From Rhodovastum atsumiense (lineage in GTDB: Bacteria > Pseudomonadota > Alphaproteobacteria > Acetobacterales > Acetobacteraceae): a stretch of 64,000 bases of DNA. The position numbers and the translations under genes were made by a program. Below the pieces are notes generated by a model. That model saw only the letters and a program-made list of their open reading frames with translations. It was not told where the DNA came from and made no database searches. Below, one piece after another: positions 1-11,022 of this stretch; the stretch's first letter is position 1; every line of letters starts with the position of its first letter. Location of the stretch: assembly GCF_937425535.1 (NCBI RefSeq), contig NZ_OW485601.1:1762501-1826500 (forward strand). Reading direction: 5' to 3'.

Positions 1-142
1 ACGGCACGCATCCGAAATCGTTCATGAATGGAACCAATCCCTCGGCCAGGCTGCCGCGGCGTGACTCCATCCGTTTCCGCATCCCTGAGAACCCCGCCCC
101 GCACACGGCCGTTCTCTCCTGAACAGGGGGAGGAAGAGGCCC

Positions 143-1006
<864 letters not shown>

Positions 1007-1131
1007 CGCTAGAACAACATCAGCCAGACCGGGGGCAGCCCACCGATCTGGTTGCCCACAGAAACCACAAGAGCCAGGACGCGCTGGCCCGGGAAAACGG
1101 TCAGCGCATCCTTCCCCTGCAGGAGATGCCC

Positions 1132-1296
1132 ATGGGCCAGTTCAGCGATCGCCCGCTTGACCCCCCTCCGTCGCCACCTGAAGTGCCCGAGTCGCCGCCA
1201 CCACAGCCGGAAGTTCCGCCTCCTCCCATCGAGCTGCCCCCACAGCCGATGCCTCATGAGCCACCGACCACCCCTCCTCCGCCCCAGGTGGTGTAG
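1132..1296 (+). CDS. Small proline-rich hypothetical protein
   Basis: A 54-residue reading frame starting with ATG six bases after gcaggag, a good ribosome binding site. After MGQFSDRPLD the protein is almost entirely PP, PE and PQ repeats ending in PPPPQVV. No domain is recognised. It lies 125 bases after the SDR stop on the same strand and could share its transcript. High GC content alone can produce proline-rich frames, so the only positive evidence is the ribosome binding site and the regular PPxPE pattern. The frame stays open upstream to about 1009 but without a convincing start. Confidence 0.4.
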   Translation: MGQFSDRPLDPPPSPPEVPESPPPQPEVPPPPIELPPQPMPHEPPTTPPPPQVV

Positions 1297-1390
1297 CGCA
1301 CGGCATGCCCGCCCCCGGTTACCGGGAAAGGAGAAGGGCAGGACCAGGCCGCAAACCGTCCGGAACGAAAGTTCCGTCTCGCCGCGGACG

Positions 1391-1419
1391 GGCGGTGCCT
1401 GCGCGCGGCAGGCACCGCC
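1391..1419 (-). terminator. Hairpin terminator after the DUF892 gene
   Basis: Perfect 12-bp inverted repeat (ggcggtgcctgc / gcaggcaccgcc) with a 5-base loop, seven bases beyond the stop codon of the minus-strand DUF892 gene. It has no T-tract, as is common in high-GC genomes. It lies between convergent genes, so it may also end transcripts from the plus-strand SDR side. Confidence 0.65.
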
Positions 1420-1425
1420 ATCGCC

Positions 1426-1926
1426 TTACGCCGCCTTCGCCTGTTTGGCAGCCTGCTGGTTGATCTCGCTGTTCGCCAGGTCGTTGAGCAACTGGTCGGT
1501 CTTCTTTTCTTCCTGCAACGTCTCTTCCAGCAACGTCGCCGCCTCATTCAGGCCGCAGGCTTTCGCCCAGGCCAGCAGCGCGCCGTAACGGGCAATCTCG
1601 TAATGCTCCACCGCCTGCGCACAGGCCACGAGACCGGCATCCCGCACCGGGCCCTGCTCGAATTCGCTGATGACTTCCTCGGCTTCCTCGATCAGACCCT
1701 GGATCGCTTCACAGGTGCTGCCACGAGCCCGCTTGCCGATCTGTTCGAATACCTGCTGCAGGCGGTCCACCTGTCCCTGCGTCTCCTCGCGATGCTGCGT
1801 AAAGGCCTGACGGAGCTGTTCATTTTGCGCTGCCTTGGTCATCTTCGGCAGTGCCTTCAGGATCTGCCGCTCGGCGTAATAGACGTCCTGGAGCATATAA
1901 AGGAACAAGTCGTCCATCGCTTTCAT
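1426..1926 (-). CDS. DUF892 (YciE/YciF-like) ferritin-like stress protein
   Basis: 166 aa, all helical by composition, matching the DUF892/YciF family of ferritin-like four-helix proteins linked to stress responses. Seen: the N-terminal MDDLFLYMLQDVYYAERQIL helix, then acidic and histidine-bearing helices with EETQGQVDRL, CEAIQGLIEEAEEVI and AVEHYEIARYGAL, which supply the Glu/His pattern expected for a di-iron site. The Ala/Lys-rich tail is typical. The start at MKAMDD was chosen because agggag lies about six bases upstream; an earlier in-frame Met adds residues unlike the family. Its metal content and biochemical role are not established for the family. Confidence 0.85.
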   Translation of the reverse strand: MKAMDDLFLYMLQDVYYAERQILKALPKMTKAAQNEQLRQAFTQHREETQGQVDRLQQVFEQIGKRARGSTCEAIQGLIEEAEEVISEFEQGPVRDAGLVACAQAVEHYEIARYGALLAWAKACGLNEAATLLEETLQEEKKTDQLLNDLANSEINQQAAKQAKAA

Positions 1927-2671
1927 CTGGATCTCCCTGGATTTTTGCGCGCGGGTGGCCGTGTCGGGAAAGACAGACCACACCTGAGAGAAACAGACAG
2001 ACAGGCGCCCTCGTTCAACTGACCGGCTTCACAGTCCCTGGCGCAAAAATATCAATAGCACGGCGTATGTTTTTCCATCTTATGCTGTTCTGTCGTGAAA
2101 TTTTGCTTGTACGCATGTTCCTTGATATGTATCATGAAAAAAATGATGCATGTCGGTCGCCCTTCTTTCGGGGCTCACCCTCGATGCGGTCAGCGAGGTG
2201 TTCCTTCCATGGCCAGGGGCATCCTGATTTGATGGTTCCCTCACCGCGGCGTGCGAACGTCTTGTTGGTTTCGCGCACGTCAATCGATGCCGTTTTTGCC
2301 GGCAACGCCGCGAGCGCGTTCGCGCGTGGCGGCTGACGCCTTCTCGCCCGAACCACTAGCCCCCCCCCCTACAGAGCCGGGCTTGCACCCGAACCGCCGT
2401 GACGGGAACGCATACGGCTGTCCGCAACACCCGTGAAAGCGGGCGCGGCGCAGCGGCTACAGTCAAGGAAAATGCACGACGCCGGCTGGCGCACATCGCT
2501 CACCATGCGTGTCACCAAACAGTTTTTCGCATGGCTGCCTCACAAGCTTGTGCTTCCATGCAATCTTTGCTAGATCGCACATAGATAGTTTCTCAATCGT
2601 AAATTTCTGACATTTGAAATTGGTTTGTGGGTGTTTTGGCTTGGGCTGGGTCAGGTGAAGGAGGTCTACAG
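1927..2671. other. Intergenic region of mixed composition, possible intron relic
   Basis: No convincing gene in about 745 bases. It should hold the minus-strand promoter of the DUF892 gene and the promoter of the RTX-like gene. Around 2560-2640 the sequence becomes AT-rich, unlike the rest of the window. Between about 2345 and 2425 the minus strand reads agccgtatgcg, then cggcggttcggg, then a run of G, which loosely resembles the domain V region at the 3' end of a bacterial group II intron. No reverse-transcriptase frame accompanies it. Confidence 0.4.
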
Positions 2672-3922
2672 GTGGGTTTTGACGTAACGGTGCCAGGTGT
2701 GGGGGATACACCGGTAAAACTTGAGTTTACGACTGAGCAGTCTGCCAAGCTTGCAGCACAAGTTTTACAAAACGTTGAGGATATACTCACCCAATCGACT
2801 ACTCCTACGATTAGACTTGCAGCATCCGGCAGCGCGCTCCCGACTGTCCCGGGCGGCGAGCAAGCGGTCGGATACATCTCGGATAGCGATTCCGCGATTT
2901 CCGTGCCCGCAGGCTACAAGGCCCTGGTGGTCACCGGAACGGCAACCGTGGCTGGCGGCACGGATGTTGCTACGATCGTATCCGGCAGCTCTCCGTTGCA
3001 GTTTACGGCCGGGTCCGCTCAACAGTTCGTGTACTCCGGTGACGGCAACGACCTCATCGGCACCAACGCGACAGCGGGCGGCGACAACCTCTTCTCCACC
3101 GGTAGCGGCAACGACACGGTGGTGGCTGCGGTCGGCAACAACACGATCCTGGCGGGAAGCGGCAACAACCTCATCGGCATCGCCCTTGGCAACAACGTGG
3201 TCTACAGCCAGGGCACCGCTGATACCGTCGTGGCCGGCGGCGGCTACGATACCATCGGCGCAGAGAGCGGTAACGTTCTGGCATTCGGTGGGTCCGGAAA
3301 GCTGACTTTCGTCAATGGCACCGGCGTTGCGACGGTGGTCGGCGGAAGCGGCAGCAGCACCACCTTCGGTGGCGCAGGCGGCGGCTACTTTGCTGGCGGT
3401 TACGGTGGCAACAACGTGCTCGTCGCCGGCGAGCAGACCACCACCCTGTTCGGCGGTGGCGGCAACAGCACCCTGTTCGCGGCCGGAAGTGCCTCGGACG
3501 TGCTGGTGGCCGGCACAGGCGACCAGACCCTTTCGGGGGGCCAGTCGACGGGCAACAACACCTACTTCGCTTCCAACAGCACCAACGCACTGATCGGCGC
3601 AGGCACTGGCGATGACGCCATCTTTGCCGGTTCCGGGAATGCGACGATCTGGGGTGGCGGCGGTAAGGATCTGTTTGTTTTCAACGCAAATCAGACCTCC
3701 TCCAGCACCAACGTCATCATCTCCGACTTCGTGAGCGGCATCGACCACCTGTCGCTGCATGGGTACCTCAATGGTGACGTCACCCAGAGAGACACCGGCG
3801 CGGTCAACCAGGCCCTCGCCAGCCAGACACTGAGTGGCGGCAATACGACCATCACGCTTTCGGATGGATCGAAGATCACCGTCCTCGGTGTTTCGAACCT
3901 GAAGAGCTCTGACTTCGTCTGA
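2672..3922 (+). CDS. RTX-like glycine/asparagine repeat protein, probably secreted
   Basis: 416 aa from a GTG start with a perfect ggaggt six bases upstream. Residues 1-50 are a short mixed segment (VGFDVTVPGVGD, FTTEQSAKLAAQVLQ). From about residue 110 to 350 there are many imperfect G-x-G-N-[DNS]-x-[LIV] units (SGDGNDLIG, TGSGNDTVV, AGSGNNLIG, GAGTGDDAIFAG) as in calcium-binding beta-roll proteins, ending in GGGGKDLFVF. The tail (ISDFVSGIDHLSLHGY, then TITLSDGSKITVLGV) resembles C-termini of type I secretion substrates. Export is inferred; no secretion genes are in the window. The first 150 bases are AT-rich with different codon use from the GC-rich repeat part, suggesting a mosaic or transferred gene. 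Confidence 0.7.
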   Translation: MGFDVTVPGVGDTPVKLEFTTEQSAKLAAQVLQNVEDILTQSTTPTIRLAASGSALPTVPGGEQAVGYISDSDSAISVPAGYKALVVTGTATVAGGTDVATIVSGSSPLQFTAGSAQQFVYSGDGNDLIGTNATAGGDNLFSTGSGNDTVVAAVGNNTILAGSGNNLIGIALGNNVVYSQGTADTVVAGGGYDTIGAESGNVLAFGGSGKLTFVNGTGVATVVGGSGSSTTFGGAGGGYFAGGYGGNNVLVAGEQTTTLFGGGGNSTLFAAGSASDVLVAGTGDQTLSGGQSTGNNTYFASNSTNALIGAGTGDDAIFAGSGNATIWGGGGKDLFVFNANQTSSSTNVIISDFVSGIDHLSLHGYLNGDVTQRDTGAVNQALASQTLSGGNTTITLSDGSKITVLGVSNLKSSDFV

Positions 3923-3932
3923 GCGAGAGGAA

Positions 3933-3984
3933 ACCAGGGCCGTTTTCCAGGCGGTGCTTGCGCCCGTCGTAAAACGGCCCTGGT
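3933..3984 (+). terminator. Long-stem hairpin after the RTX-like gene
   Basis: Perfect 14-bp inverted repeat (accagggccgtttt / aaaacggccctggt) around a 24-base loop, 10 bases beyond the stop codon. It is likely a terminator or mRNA-stabilising hairpin. Confidence 0.55.
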
Positions 3985-4025
3985 GCTGATTCCTGACGCC
4001 GGGCGAGATGACCGGTACACTCCTG

Positions 4026-4058
4026 CAGGCCCGGCAAAGTGCTCCTTTGCCGGGCCTG
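4026..4058. terminator. Bidirectional hairpin terminator between convergent genes
   Basis: Perfect 14-bp stem (caggcccggcaaag / ctttgccgggcctg) with a 5-base loop, followed by tt. It lies between the plus-strand RTX-like gene and the minus-strand methyltransferase, whose stop codon is 20 bases away. Confidence 0.75.
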
Positions 4059-4077
4059 TTGCCGTTCAGGGCAACCG

Positions 4078-5874
4078 TTACCCCTGACGAGCAGCCCGCT
4101 CGCGCTCTGCCTCCTCGGTCCGGCCGAGAACCTTCAGCGCGAGGGCCTTCGCCTCCCGCACTGGCGTGACCAGTGTCACGGCCGATCCCCCGGTTCGCCC
4201 GGCCTGCCGCGCGGCCGCGCACGCGGCGTCGAGCAGGGTCAGAAGATCGAGCGCCCGCGCCGCAGACCCCTTCGGCACCTGCAGTTCCCGCGCGGCCGAG
4301 CAATAAAGAACGTCGAGTTCGTCATCCGCCAGAATCGCGCCTGGCGTGGTGGCATGCGCTTCGACCTCCGCGACGACCCCGGCCAGGCGCCCTGCCTCAT
4401 CGAGGCTGGCCGCGTTGACGAGTCCGACAAAGGCCCGCCGCCTGAGCAAGGCGTGGCGCGGATGGACGCCGCCGCGGGCCGCCTGCGCGTCGGCGGGGGA
4501 AGGGCCAAGGGCCTCGATACGCTCCGGGACATCCCTGGCACCGCGCGCGGCCGCACAGAGGATGATTTCCGCTTGCGCCACCCAGGCGATGTCCTCGGCG
4601 TCAGCGTCATCCGTGCCGATCCGCTGCAGCGCCATCCGCAGCCGCTGGCATGCCGCCACCGCGCGCATGAACACGGGTTCGACCGCCGGCCGCGGCGCCC
4701 CGGCCACCAGACGATGCAAGGCCCGGTGCGCCAGCACGGGCCCCAGGCAAAGGGGCTCGCGCTTCACCAAAGCCTCGAGTGTCTCGCCGCCCGGAAGCCG
4801 GGCCTGGGCCGCACCAGCGTCCGGATCAAAGCCAAAGCGCCGGGAACACGCCGCGGAGAATTCCTTCCAGATGGTATCGGCGGCCGGCAGATCGCCTGCA
4901 TTGACGGCCTCGCGATAGGCGCGGGCCGTGAAGCCAAGCCACAGATCCCCATCGCGCTCAATCGCCGCCCGGACGTCGTCGAGGTAGCGTCGGTACAGCC
5001 TGTCACCGTCAACGACCGTGGCAGCGCTTGCGGCTTGCCCCCGTCGCCCCCGGGCCTCCAGCGAGGCGCCCCCTGTGCGGCGCACGGCAACATCCACGAA
5101 GCCCGCGTCACGGAGCAACGCGGCGAGGCTGGCCTGGCTCTGAAGAACCGGATGGTAGCCGATCGACAGGAGCGGAACGAGAAGGCCAGCCGGCGTCCCC
5201 GGATCCACGGCGTCAACGTCCGGGGTTGTCAGAACCAGGCTGCCGCCGTCGCGCAGAGAAGCCCAAAGCGTCCGCGCGAAGCTCAAGGGGGACACCACGT
5301 GCTCGATGACTTCCGATGCCATCACGACATCGAATCTATTTTGTAACGAAGCATCGTCGGCCGTCAGATACCGGGACTCGATTGGCAGCGCCAACATGGA
5401 ACGCCCGGCCTGGGCGAACGGAGACGGATCAAGCCCCAGGACATTCCAGCCAAGCGCGCGCCGCGCAAAGTCCACCCCGAATCCAAATCCGCAGCCAACC
5501 TCGAGGTACTGAGAGCCAGCCGGCCTGCCCAGAGTGATCAGATTCGACGTTATTCCCCGCAGGCCGGCGCCTTGCTGCAGATAGAAGGCCAGAGCTGCAT
5601 CGCCCCCTGACGGCTCGGCCCGGTAATCCGCGCTGTCATAGGGATGGAAGAACCCACATCCGCAATGGGAACAGCGGAACAAGGTTGACCATTCGGCTTC
5701 GTTTGCCTGCTTCCGTTGCGGGACGCGCAGGACTGGCCGCTTTGCACCAAAATCGTCACAATTTGGGCATCGAATCTCCGTTGTCCCTGTCTGAATATCG
5801 GACAACCACTCGATGTCTGCAACAATAGAAGCAGACTCTTGGCCAGGGACAGCGTGTGGTCCTGCAACAGACAA
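4078..5874 (-). CDS. Zinc-finger class I SAM-dependent methyltransferase with a long C-terminal region
   Basis: 598 aa. The N-terminus has paired cysteines (CPNC near residue 36, CSHCGCGFFHPYDSADY near 69) as in the zinc-ribbon heads of Methyltransf_12/23-type sugar or lipid methyltransferases. Motif I is YLEVGCGFGFGVDF (about residues 125-138), followed by LGLDPSPFA and MASEVIEHV. Residues from about 270 to the end are helical, Ala/Arg-rich and not recognised. The start is a TTG with gggag eight bases upstream. The gene stands alone, with no glycan cluster beside it, so the substrate cannot be guessed. Confidence 0.75.
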   Translation of the reverse strand: MSVAGPHAVPGQESASIVADIEWLSDIQTGTTEIRCPNCDDFGAKRPVLRVPQRKQANEAEWSTLFRCSHCGCGFFHPYDSADYRAEPSGGDAALAFYLQQGAGLRGITSNLITLGRPAGSQYLEVGCGFGFGVDFARRALGWNVLGLDPSPFAQAGRSMLALPIESRYLTADDASLQNRFDVVMASEVIEHVVSPLSFARTLWASLRDGGSLVLTTPDVDAVDPGTPAGLLVPLLSIGYHPVLQSQASLAALLRDAGFVDVAVRRTGGASLEARGRRGQAASAATVVDGDRLYRRYLDDVRAAIERDGDLWLGFTARAYREAVNAGDLPAADTIWKEFSAACSRRFGFDPDAGAAQARLPGGETLEALVKREPLCLGPVLAHRALHRLVAGAPRPAVEPVFMRAVAACQRLRMALQRIGTDDADAEDIAWVAQAEIILCAAARGARDVPERIEALGPSPADAQAARGGVHPRHALLRRRAFVGLVNAASLDEAGRLAGVVAEVEAHATTPGAILADDELDVLYCSAARELQVPKGSAARALDLLTLLDAACAAARQAGRTGGSAVTLVTPVREAKALALKVLGRTEEAERERAARQG

Positions 5875-6275
5875 TCTAGGAACTCCCAGGATGATGGTAT
5901 GGAATTGTGACCTGCATAATCTTCGGGCGGATCACCAACAACCTGGAATACAGGGTCAGCGCGCAGAGTCGGCCTGCTGCAGGTTAGATGCCTCCGGCGC
6001 CGGGCAATGGCGCGCTGCCGGGAAGGTCATCCCTTCCTGGAAATCGCCCATCGGGGCTCTACGCGGGGAGAGGATTCGGTAACACCGTAATCCGGATGGC
6101 GGGTCGGCCGCGTGCAGAGTAGCAGGAGAGAGCGGCAGCGCCAAGGTAACGCGGCTCCGCGCCACCTGGATCCCTGCTGCACCCGAAGCCCATGACAGAC
6201 CTGTCGATAGCTCGCGCCCATTGCGGCCCTCGTTGTTCTACGACGTCTTCTTCCGTTCCAGAATGGCCTGCCCCG
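5875..6275. other. Intergenic region, no gene seen
   Basis: About 400 bases between the divergent methyltransferase and ygjV-like genes. Nothing with coding character or a strong ribosome binding site was seen. It must carry both promoters, but none is convincing by eye. Confidence 0.4.
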
Positions 6276-6869
6276 ATGCACTTCCTCTCCGACATCCTGC
6301 CGGCGATCCTCGCCGGCATCACCCCTGCTGCTGTCGCCGGCGCGCTCGGCGTCACGGCGAACTGCCTGTGGCCGCTGCTGCGCACACGCAAGCGGATCCT
6401 GGCCGTGCAGGTACTCAGCTCCTGCCTGTTCGCCCTGCATTACGGCCTGCTCGGCGCGCCCACCGCCGCCGCGATGTGCGCCACCGGCGCGACCCAGGGC
6501 CTGGCGGTCTCGCTGCTGCGCAAGCCGCTGCTGCGCAACCTCGCGGTTGCCGCCACCATCGTCTTCAGCCTGGTCGTGACCGCGCTCACCTGGTCGGGCC
6601 TGCCCTCGGTACTCGCGCTCGGCGGCCTGCTGATGGCGGCCTGCGGCCGGCTGCAGCGTGACCCGCAGCATCTGCGCCTCGCCTTCCTCGGCTCGGAGGC
6701 ATTCTGGACCAACCACAACCTGGTGGTCGGCTCGGTCTGGGGCCTGACCGCGGACACCATGGCGGTCAGCATGATCCTGATCGGCCTGTGGCGCGGCATG
6801 CGGGAACGGCGGCGGACCGCCCTTCCGGCACCCGTGATCCCGGCGCGCGCGGTCGCCGCCGGCGCCTGA
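6276..6869 (+). CDS. ygjV: YgjV-family inner membrane protein
   Basis: 197 aa, with several hydrophobic segments (ILPAILAGITPAAVAGALGV, VLSSCLFALHYGLLG, AVAATIVFSLVVTALTW, GLTADTMAVSMILIGLW). The order of short membrane spans and the HYGLLGA and NHNLVVGSVWG elements fit the Imp-YgjV family, whose function is unknown. The start at MHFLSDIL was preferred because an earlier in-frame ATG at 6192 adds 28 hydrophilic, Ser/Cys-rich residues that do not fit a membrane protein. It precedes uvrB by 89 bases. Confidence 0.75.
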   Translation: MHFLSDILPAILAGITPAAVAGALGVTANCLWPLLRTRKRILAVQVLSSCLFALHYGLLGAPTAAAMCATGATQGLAVSLLRKPLLRNLAVAATIVFSLVVTALTWSGLPSVLALGGLLMAACGRLQRDPQHLRLAFLGSEAFWTNHNLVVGSVWGLTADTMAVSMILIGLWRGMRERRRTALPAPVIPARAVAAGA

Positions 6870-6885
6870 CTCTTAAAGACGGGGC

Positions 6886-6907
6886 CACGGTGCATAATGG
6901 CACCGTG
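6886..6907 (+). other. Short palindrome between ygjV and uvrB
   Basis: Perfect 8-bp inverted repeat (cacggtgc / gcaccgtg) with a 6-base AT-containing centre, 17 bases after the ygjV-like stop and about 50 bases before uvrB. It could be a weak terminator or an operator. It does not match the alphaproteobacterial LexA box (gttc-N7-gttc). Confidence 0.35.
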
Positions 6908-6958
6908 CGCTGGACCTGCGGGGCCGCGGCGCCATCTCACGGATAAGGAGATATCGTC

Positions 6959-9139
<2,181 letters not shown>

Positions 9140-9140
9140 T

Positions 9141-9311
9141 CGCGGGGCGCTGCCCATCGGTCCGCTTCGCGGCCCGATCCGCCAGGAGGCTTCGCCTCCT
9201 GGACCTCCACCAAGGGCTACGCCCTTGGAACCCAAGACTCTGTGCCGCGCAGCGCGTCGCGGGATCCAAGGGCCTTGTGGCCCTTGGCGGGTCAAGGGCG
9301 GAGCCCTTGCC
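9141..9311 (+). repeat. Dispersed multi-hairpin repeat, copy 1
   Basis: About 170 bases made of four successive hairpins: caggaggc-ttc-gcctcctg, ccaagggc-ta-cgcccttgg, ccaagggcc-ttgt-ggcccttgg and caagggc-gga-gcccttg, separated by a conserved linker containing ctctgtgccgcgcagcgc. The same order and orientation recurs at 43826-43975, and the second half again at 63021-63093. It lies between convergent uvrB and the D-aminopeptidase-like gene, where it could act as terminator or RNA-stabilising element. It has no coding content. Confidence 0.85.
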
Positions 9312-10826
9312 TTAAGATGCCCGCGTAAAGCGCAGCGTGCGGGACCGGCTGGTCACCAGCCGCAATTCCCCGCCGGTGAACTGCAGGCAGGCGCGCTGGG
9401 TCCAGGGACCTTCGCTGCGCAGCGTCAGCGCCCGCCCCTCGCCAATCGGGCGCAGGGGCAGATCCCGCAGCAACGCTCCCGCGCCGATGCGCAAATAGGC
9501 CGTCTCGCCGGTGACGACCACGTCCAGGCGGGCGTTCTGGGCCAGGCAGGTCCAGGCACCGGCCCAGGCGGGATCGGGCGCGAGCCCGGCCTGGACCGGC
9601 ACGAAGCGGCGCGGGGCATGCCCCACCTCGCCGGAGATGGCGCCGTCCGCCACCGTCAGCCGCAGCGGCAGGTGCGCCGAGCGGCCGCACACCGTGTCGT
9701 CCGCCTCGGGATAGACGGTTTCCTGCGCCCCCAGGCAGGTCACCACGCCGCCGGCATGTTCCAGCCAGAACGGCGTGCCGGGCATGGCATAGAGTCCCTC
9801 GGGCAGGATCCCCCGGGCCGGCCCCGGCACCGTCACGCCGTGCAGCGCGGCCATCACCCGCAGGGCCAGGGTCGCCGTGTCGGCATCCTCGCGGTTGGCG
9901 ACCACGACCACCCCGGCCCGGGCCTCGGCGTCGATCAGGAAATGGCTTTTGAATCCTGGCAACGAACCGCCATGTCCGACCAGCACCCGCCGCCCGAGCC
10001 CATAGCGGGCAAGGCCAAGCCCATAGCCGGTCGGCCGGCCGTCGGCGAGATGGCGCAGGCGGGCGAGCTTCGGCAGCATCCCGTCGAGATTGCCCCGCCC
10101 GACCATCAGCGCCTGCGCCCATATCGCCAGGTCGAGTCCGCTGCCCGCCAGCCCGCCGGACATCGAGATGTGCAGCCCGTAGCGTCCGCGCCGCCAGCCC
10201 GCGGGCGACTTCCAGTAGCCACCGGCCAGGCCGGGCACCGGCTCGGTCTCGTCATAGGGCAGCCGGAGCGCCAGATCGAGCGGACGCAGGAAGCGCCGGC
10301 GCAGCGTGTCGGCGATATCGATCCCCTTCGCCTCCAGCACCGCCTGCACCAGGCGATAGCCGCTGTTGGAGTAGGAGATCTCCGTTCCCGGCGCGAAGTC
10401 GGGACGGTCGAGGCGCTGCAGGAACGCGAGCAGCGCGCCATGGTCCATCGGCACGCCGGGTGGCACGCCCAGCAGCCACAGCGTCTCCATCGCATCGGGC
10501 AGCCCGCCCGTCATGTCGAGCGCCCGCCCGACCGTGACCGCGCCCAGCGCCGGCTGCACCGCGAGATGCGTGCCCAGGAAGTCATCAAGGCCGGGGAAGC
10601 CCTCGCGCAGCACCAGGGCAGCCAGGAAATGCTTGCTGATCGAGGCGTAGCGCACCACGGTGTCGGTGCGGAACGGCATCGCCAGTTCCAGGCTGGCCAG
10701 GCCGCCGCACGCCTCGGCACGGATATCGTCGGCGTCGAACAGCAGCACCGCGCCGCCGGGACCGCCCTCCGCCGTCCAGGCCTGCGCGATGCGCCCCGCT
10801 TCAACCGTCGCGGCCTGCCAGTCCAT
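9312..10826 (-). CDS. D-aminopeptidase-like serine hydrolase (S12 / beta-lactamase fold)
   Basis: 504 aa. Seen: catalytic S-x-x-K as S62-I-S-K65, Y152-S-N in place of the class C YxN, and HGG near the end of the catalytic domain, followed by a C-terminal region of about 170 residues of mostly beta character. Length, the Ser62/Lys65 numbering and the large C-terminal part match Ochrobactrum D-aminopeptidase (Ser62, Lys65, Tyr153), which removes N-terminal D-amino acids. No signal peptide is visible, so it is likely cytoplasmic. The start MDWQAAT has agggagg upstream; the longer frame adds an Arg-rich, implausible leader. Esterase or beta-lactamase-like activity remains possible. Confidence 0.75.
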   Translation of the reverse strand: MDWQAATVEAGRIAQAWTAEGGPGGAVLLFDADDIRAEACGGLASLELAMPFRTDTVVRYASISKHFLAALVLREGFPGLDDFLGTHLAVQPALGAVTVGRALDMTGGLPDAMETLWLLGVPPGVPMDHGALLAFLQRLDRPDFAPGTEISYSNSGYRLVQAVLEAKGIDIADTLRRRFLRPLDLALRLPYDETEPVPGLAGGYWKSPAGWRRGRYGLHISMSGGLAGSGLDLAIWAQALMVGRGNLDGMLPKLARLRHLADGRPTGYGLGLARYGLGRRVLVGHGGSLPGFKSHFLIDAEARAGVVVVANREDADTATLALRVMAALHGVTVPGPARGILPEGLYAMPGTPFWLEHAGGVVTCLGAQETVYPEADDTVCGRSAHLPLRLTVADGAISGEVGHAPRRFVPVQAGLAPDPAWAGAWTCLAQNARLDVVVTGETAYLRIGAGALLRDLPLRPIGEGRALTLRSEGPWTQRACLQFTGGELRLVTSRSRTLRFTRAS

Positions 10827-11022
10827 CTGCGCCTCCCTGTCATCGCCACGGGCACGATCCACCGGGATCGCCCCCGCCGTCCAGAAAAGACGCATGCCGC
10901 GCGGCCGGGGCGAACCTCGCCGCCCCCCCCGCCCAGGGCCGCACCGCAATCACGCCGGCTTGTTCACGCCCTGCGGGCGAGCCAAGCTGTCTCATCACCA
11001 ACGTTCGGGAGTGCCCGCTTCG

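Noticed and set aside
1-142. EcfG-type general stress promoter (ggaac-N16/17-cgtt) before the SDR gene
   Set aside because: ggaacc occurs at 30-35, but no cgtt lies at the required distance.
3040-3690. Short direct repeats in the RTX-like gene as a CRISPR array
   Set aside because: The repeats are in-frame coding units for Gly/Asn-rich beta-roll turns, irregular in sequence and spacing, with no cas genes nearby.
6870-6958. LexA/SOS box in front of uvrB
   Set aside because: No gttc-N7-gttc or gaac-N7-gaac pattern; the palindrome present (cacggtgc-N6-gcaccgtg) does not match.
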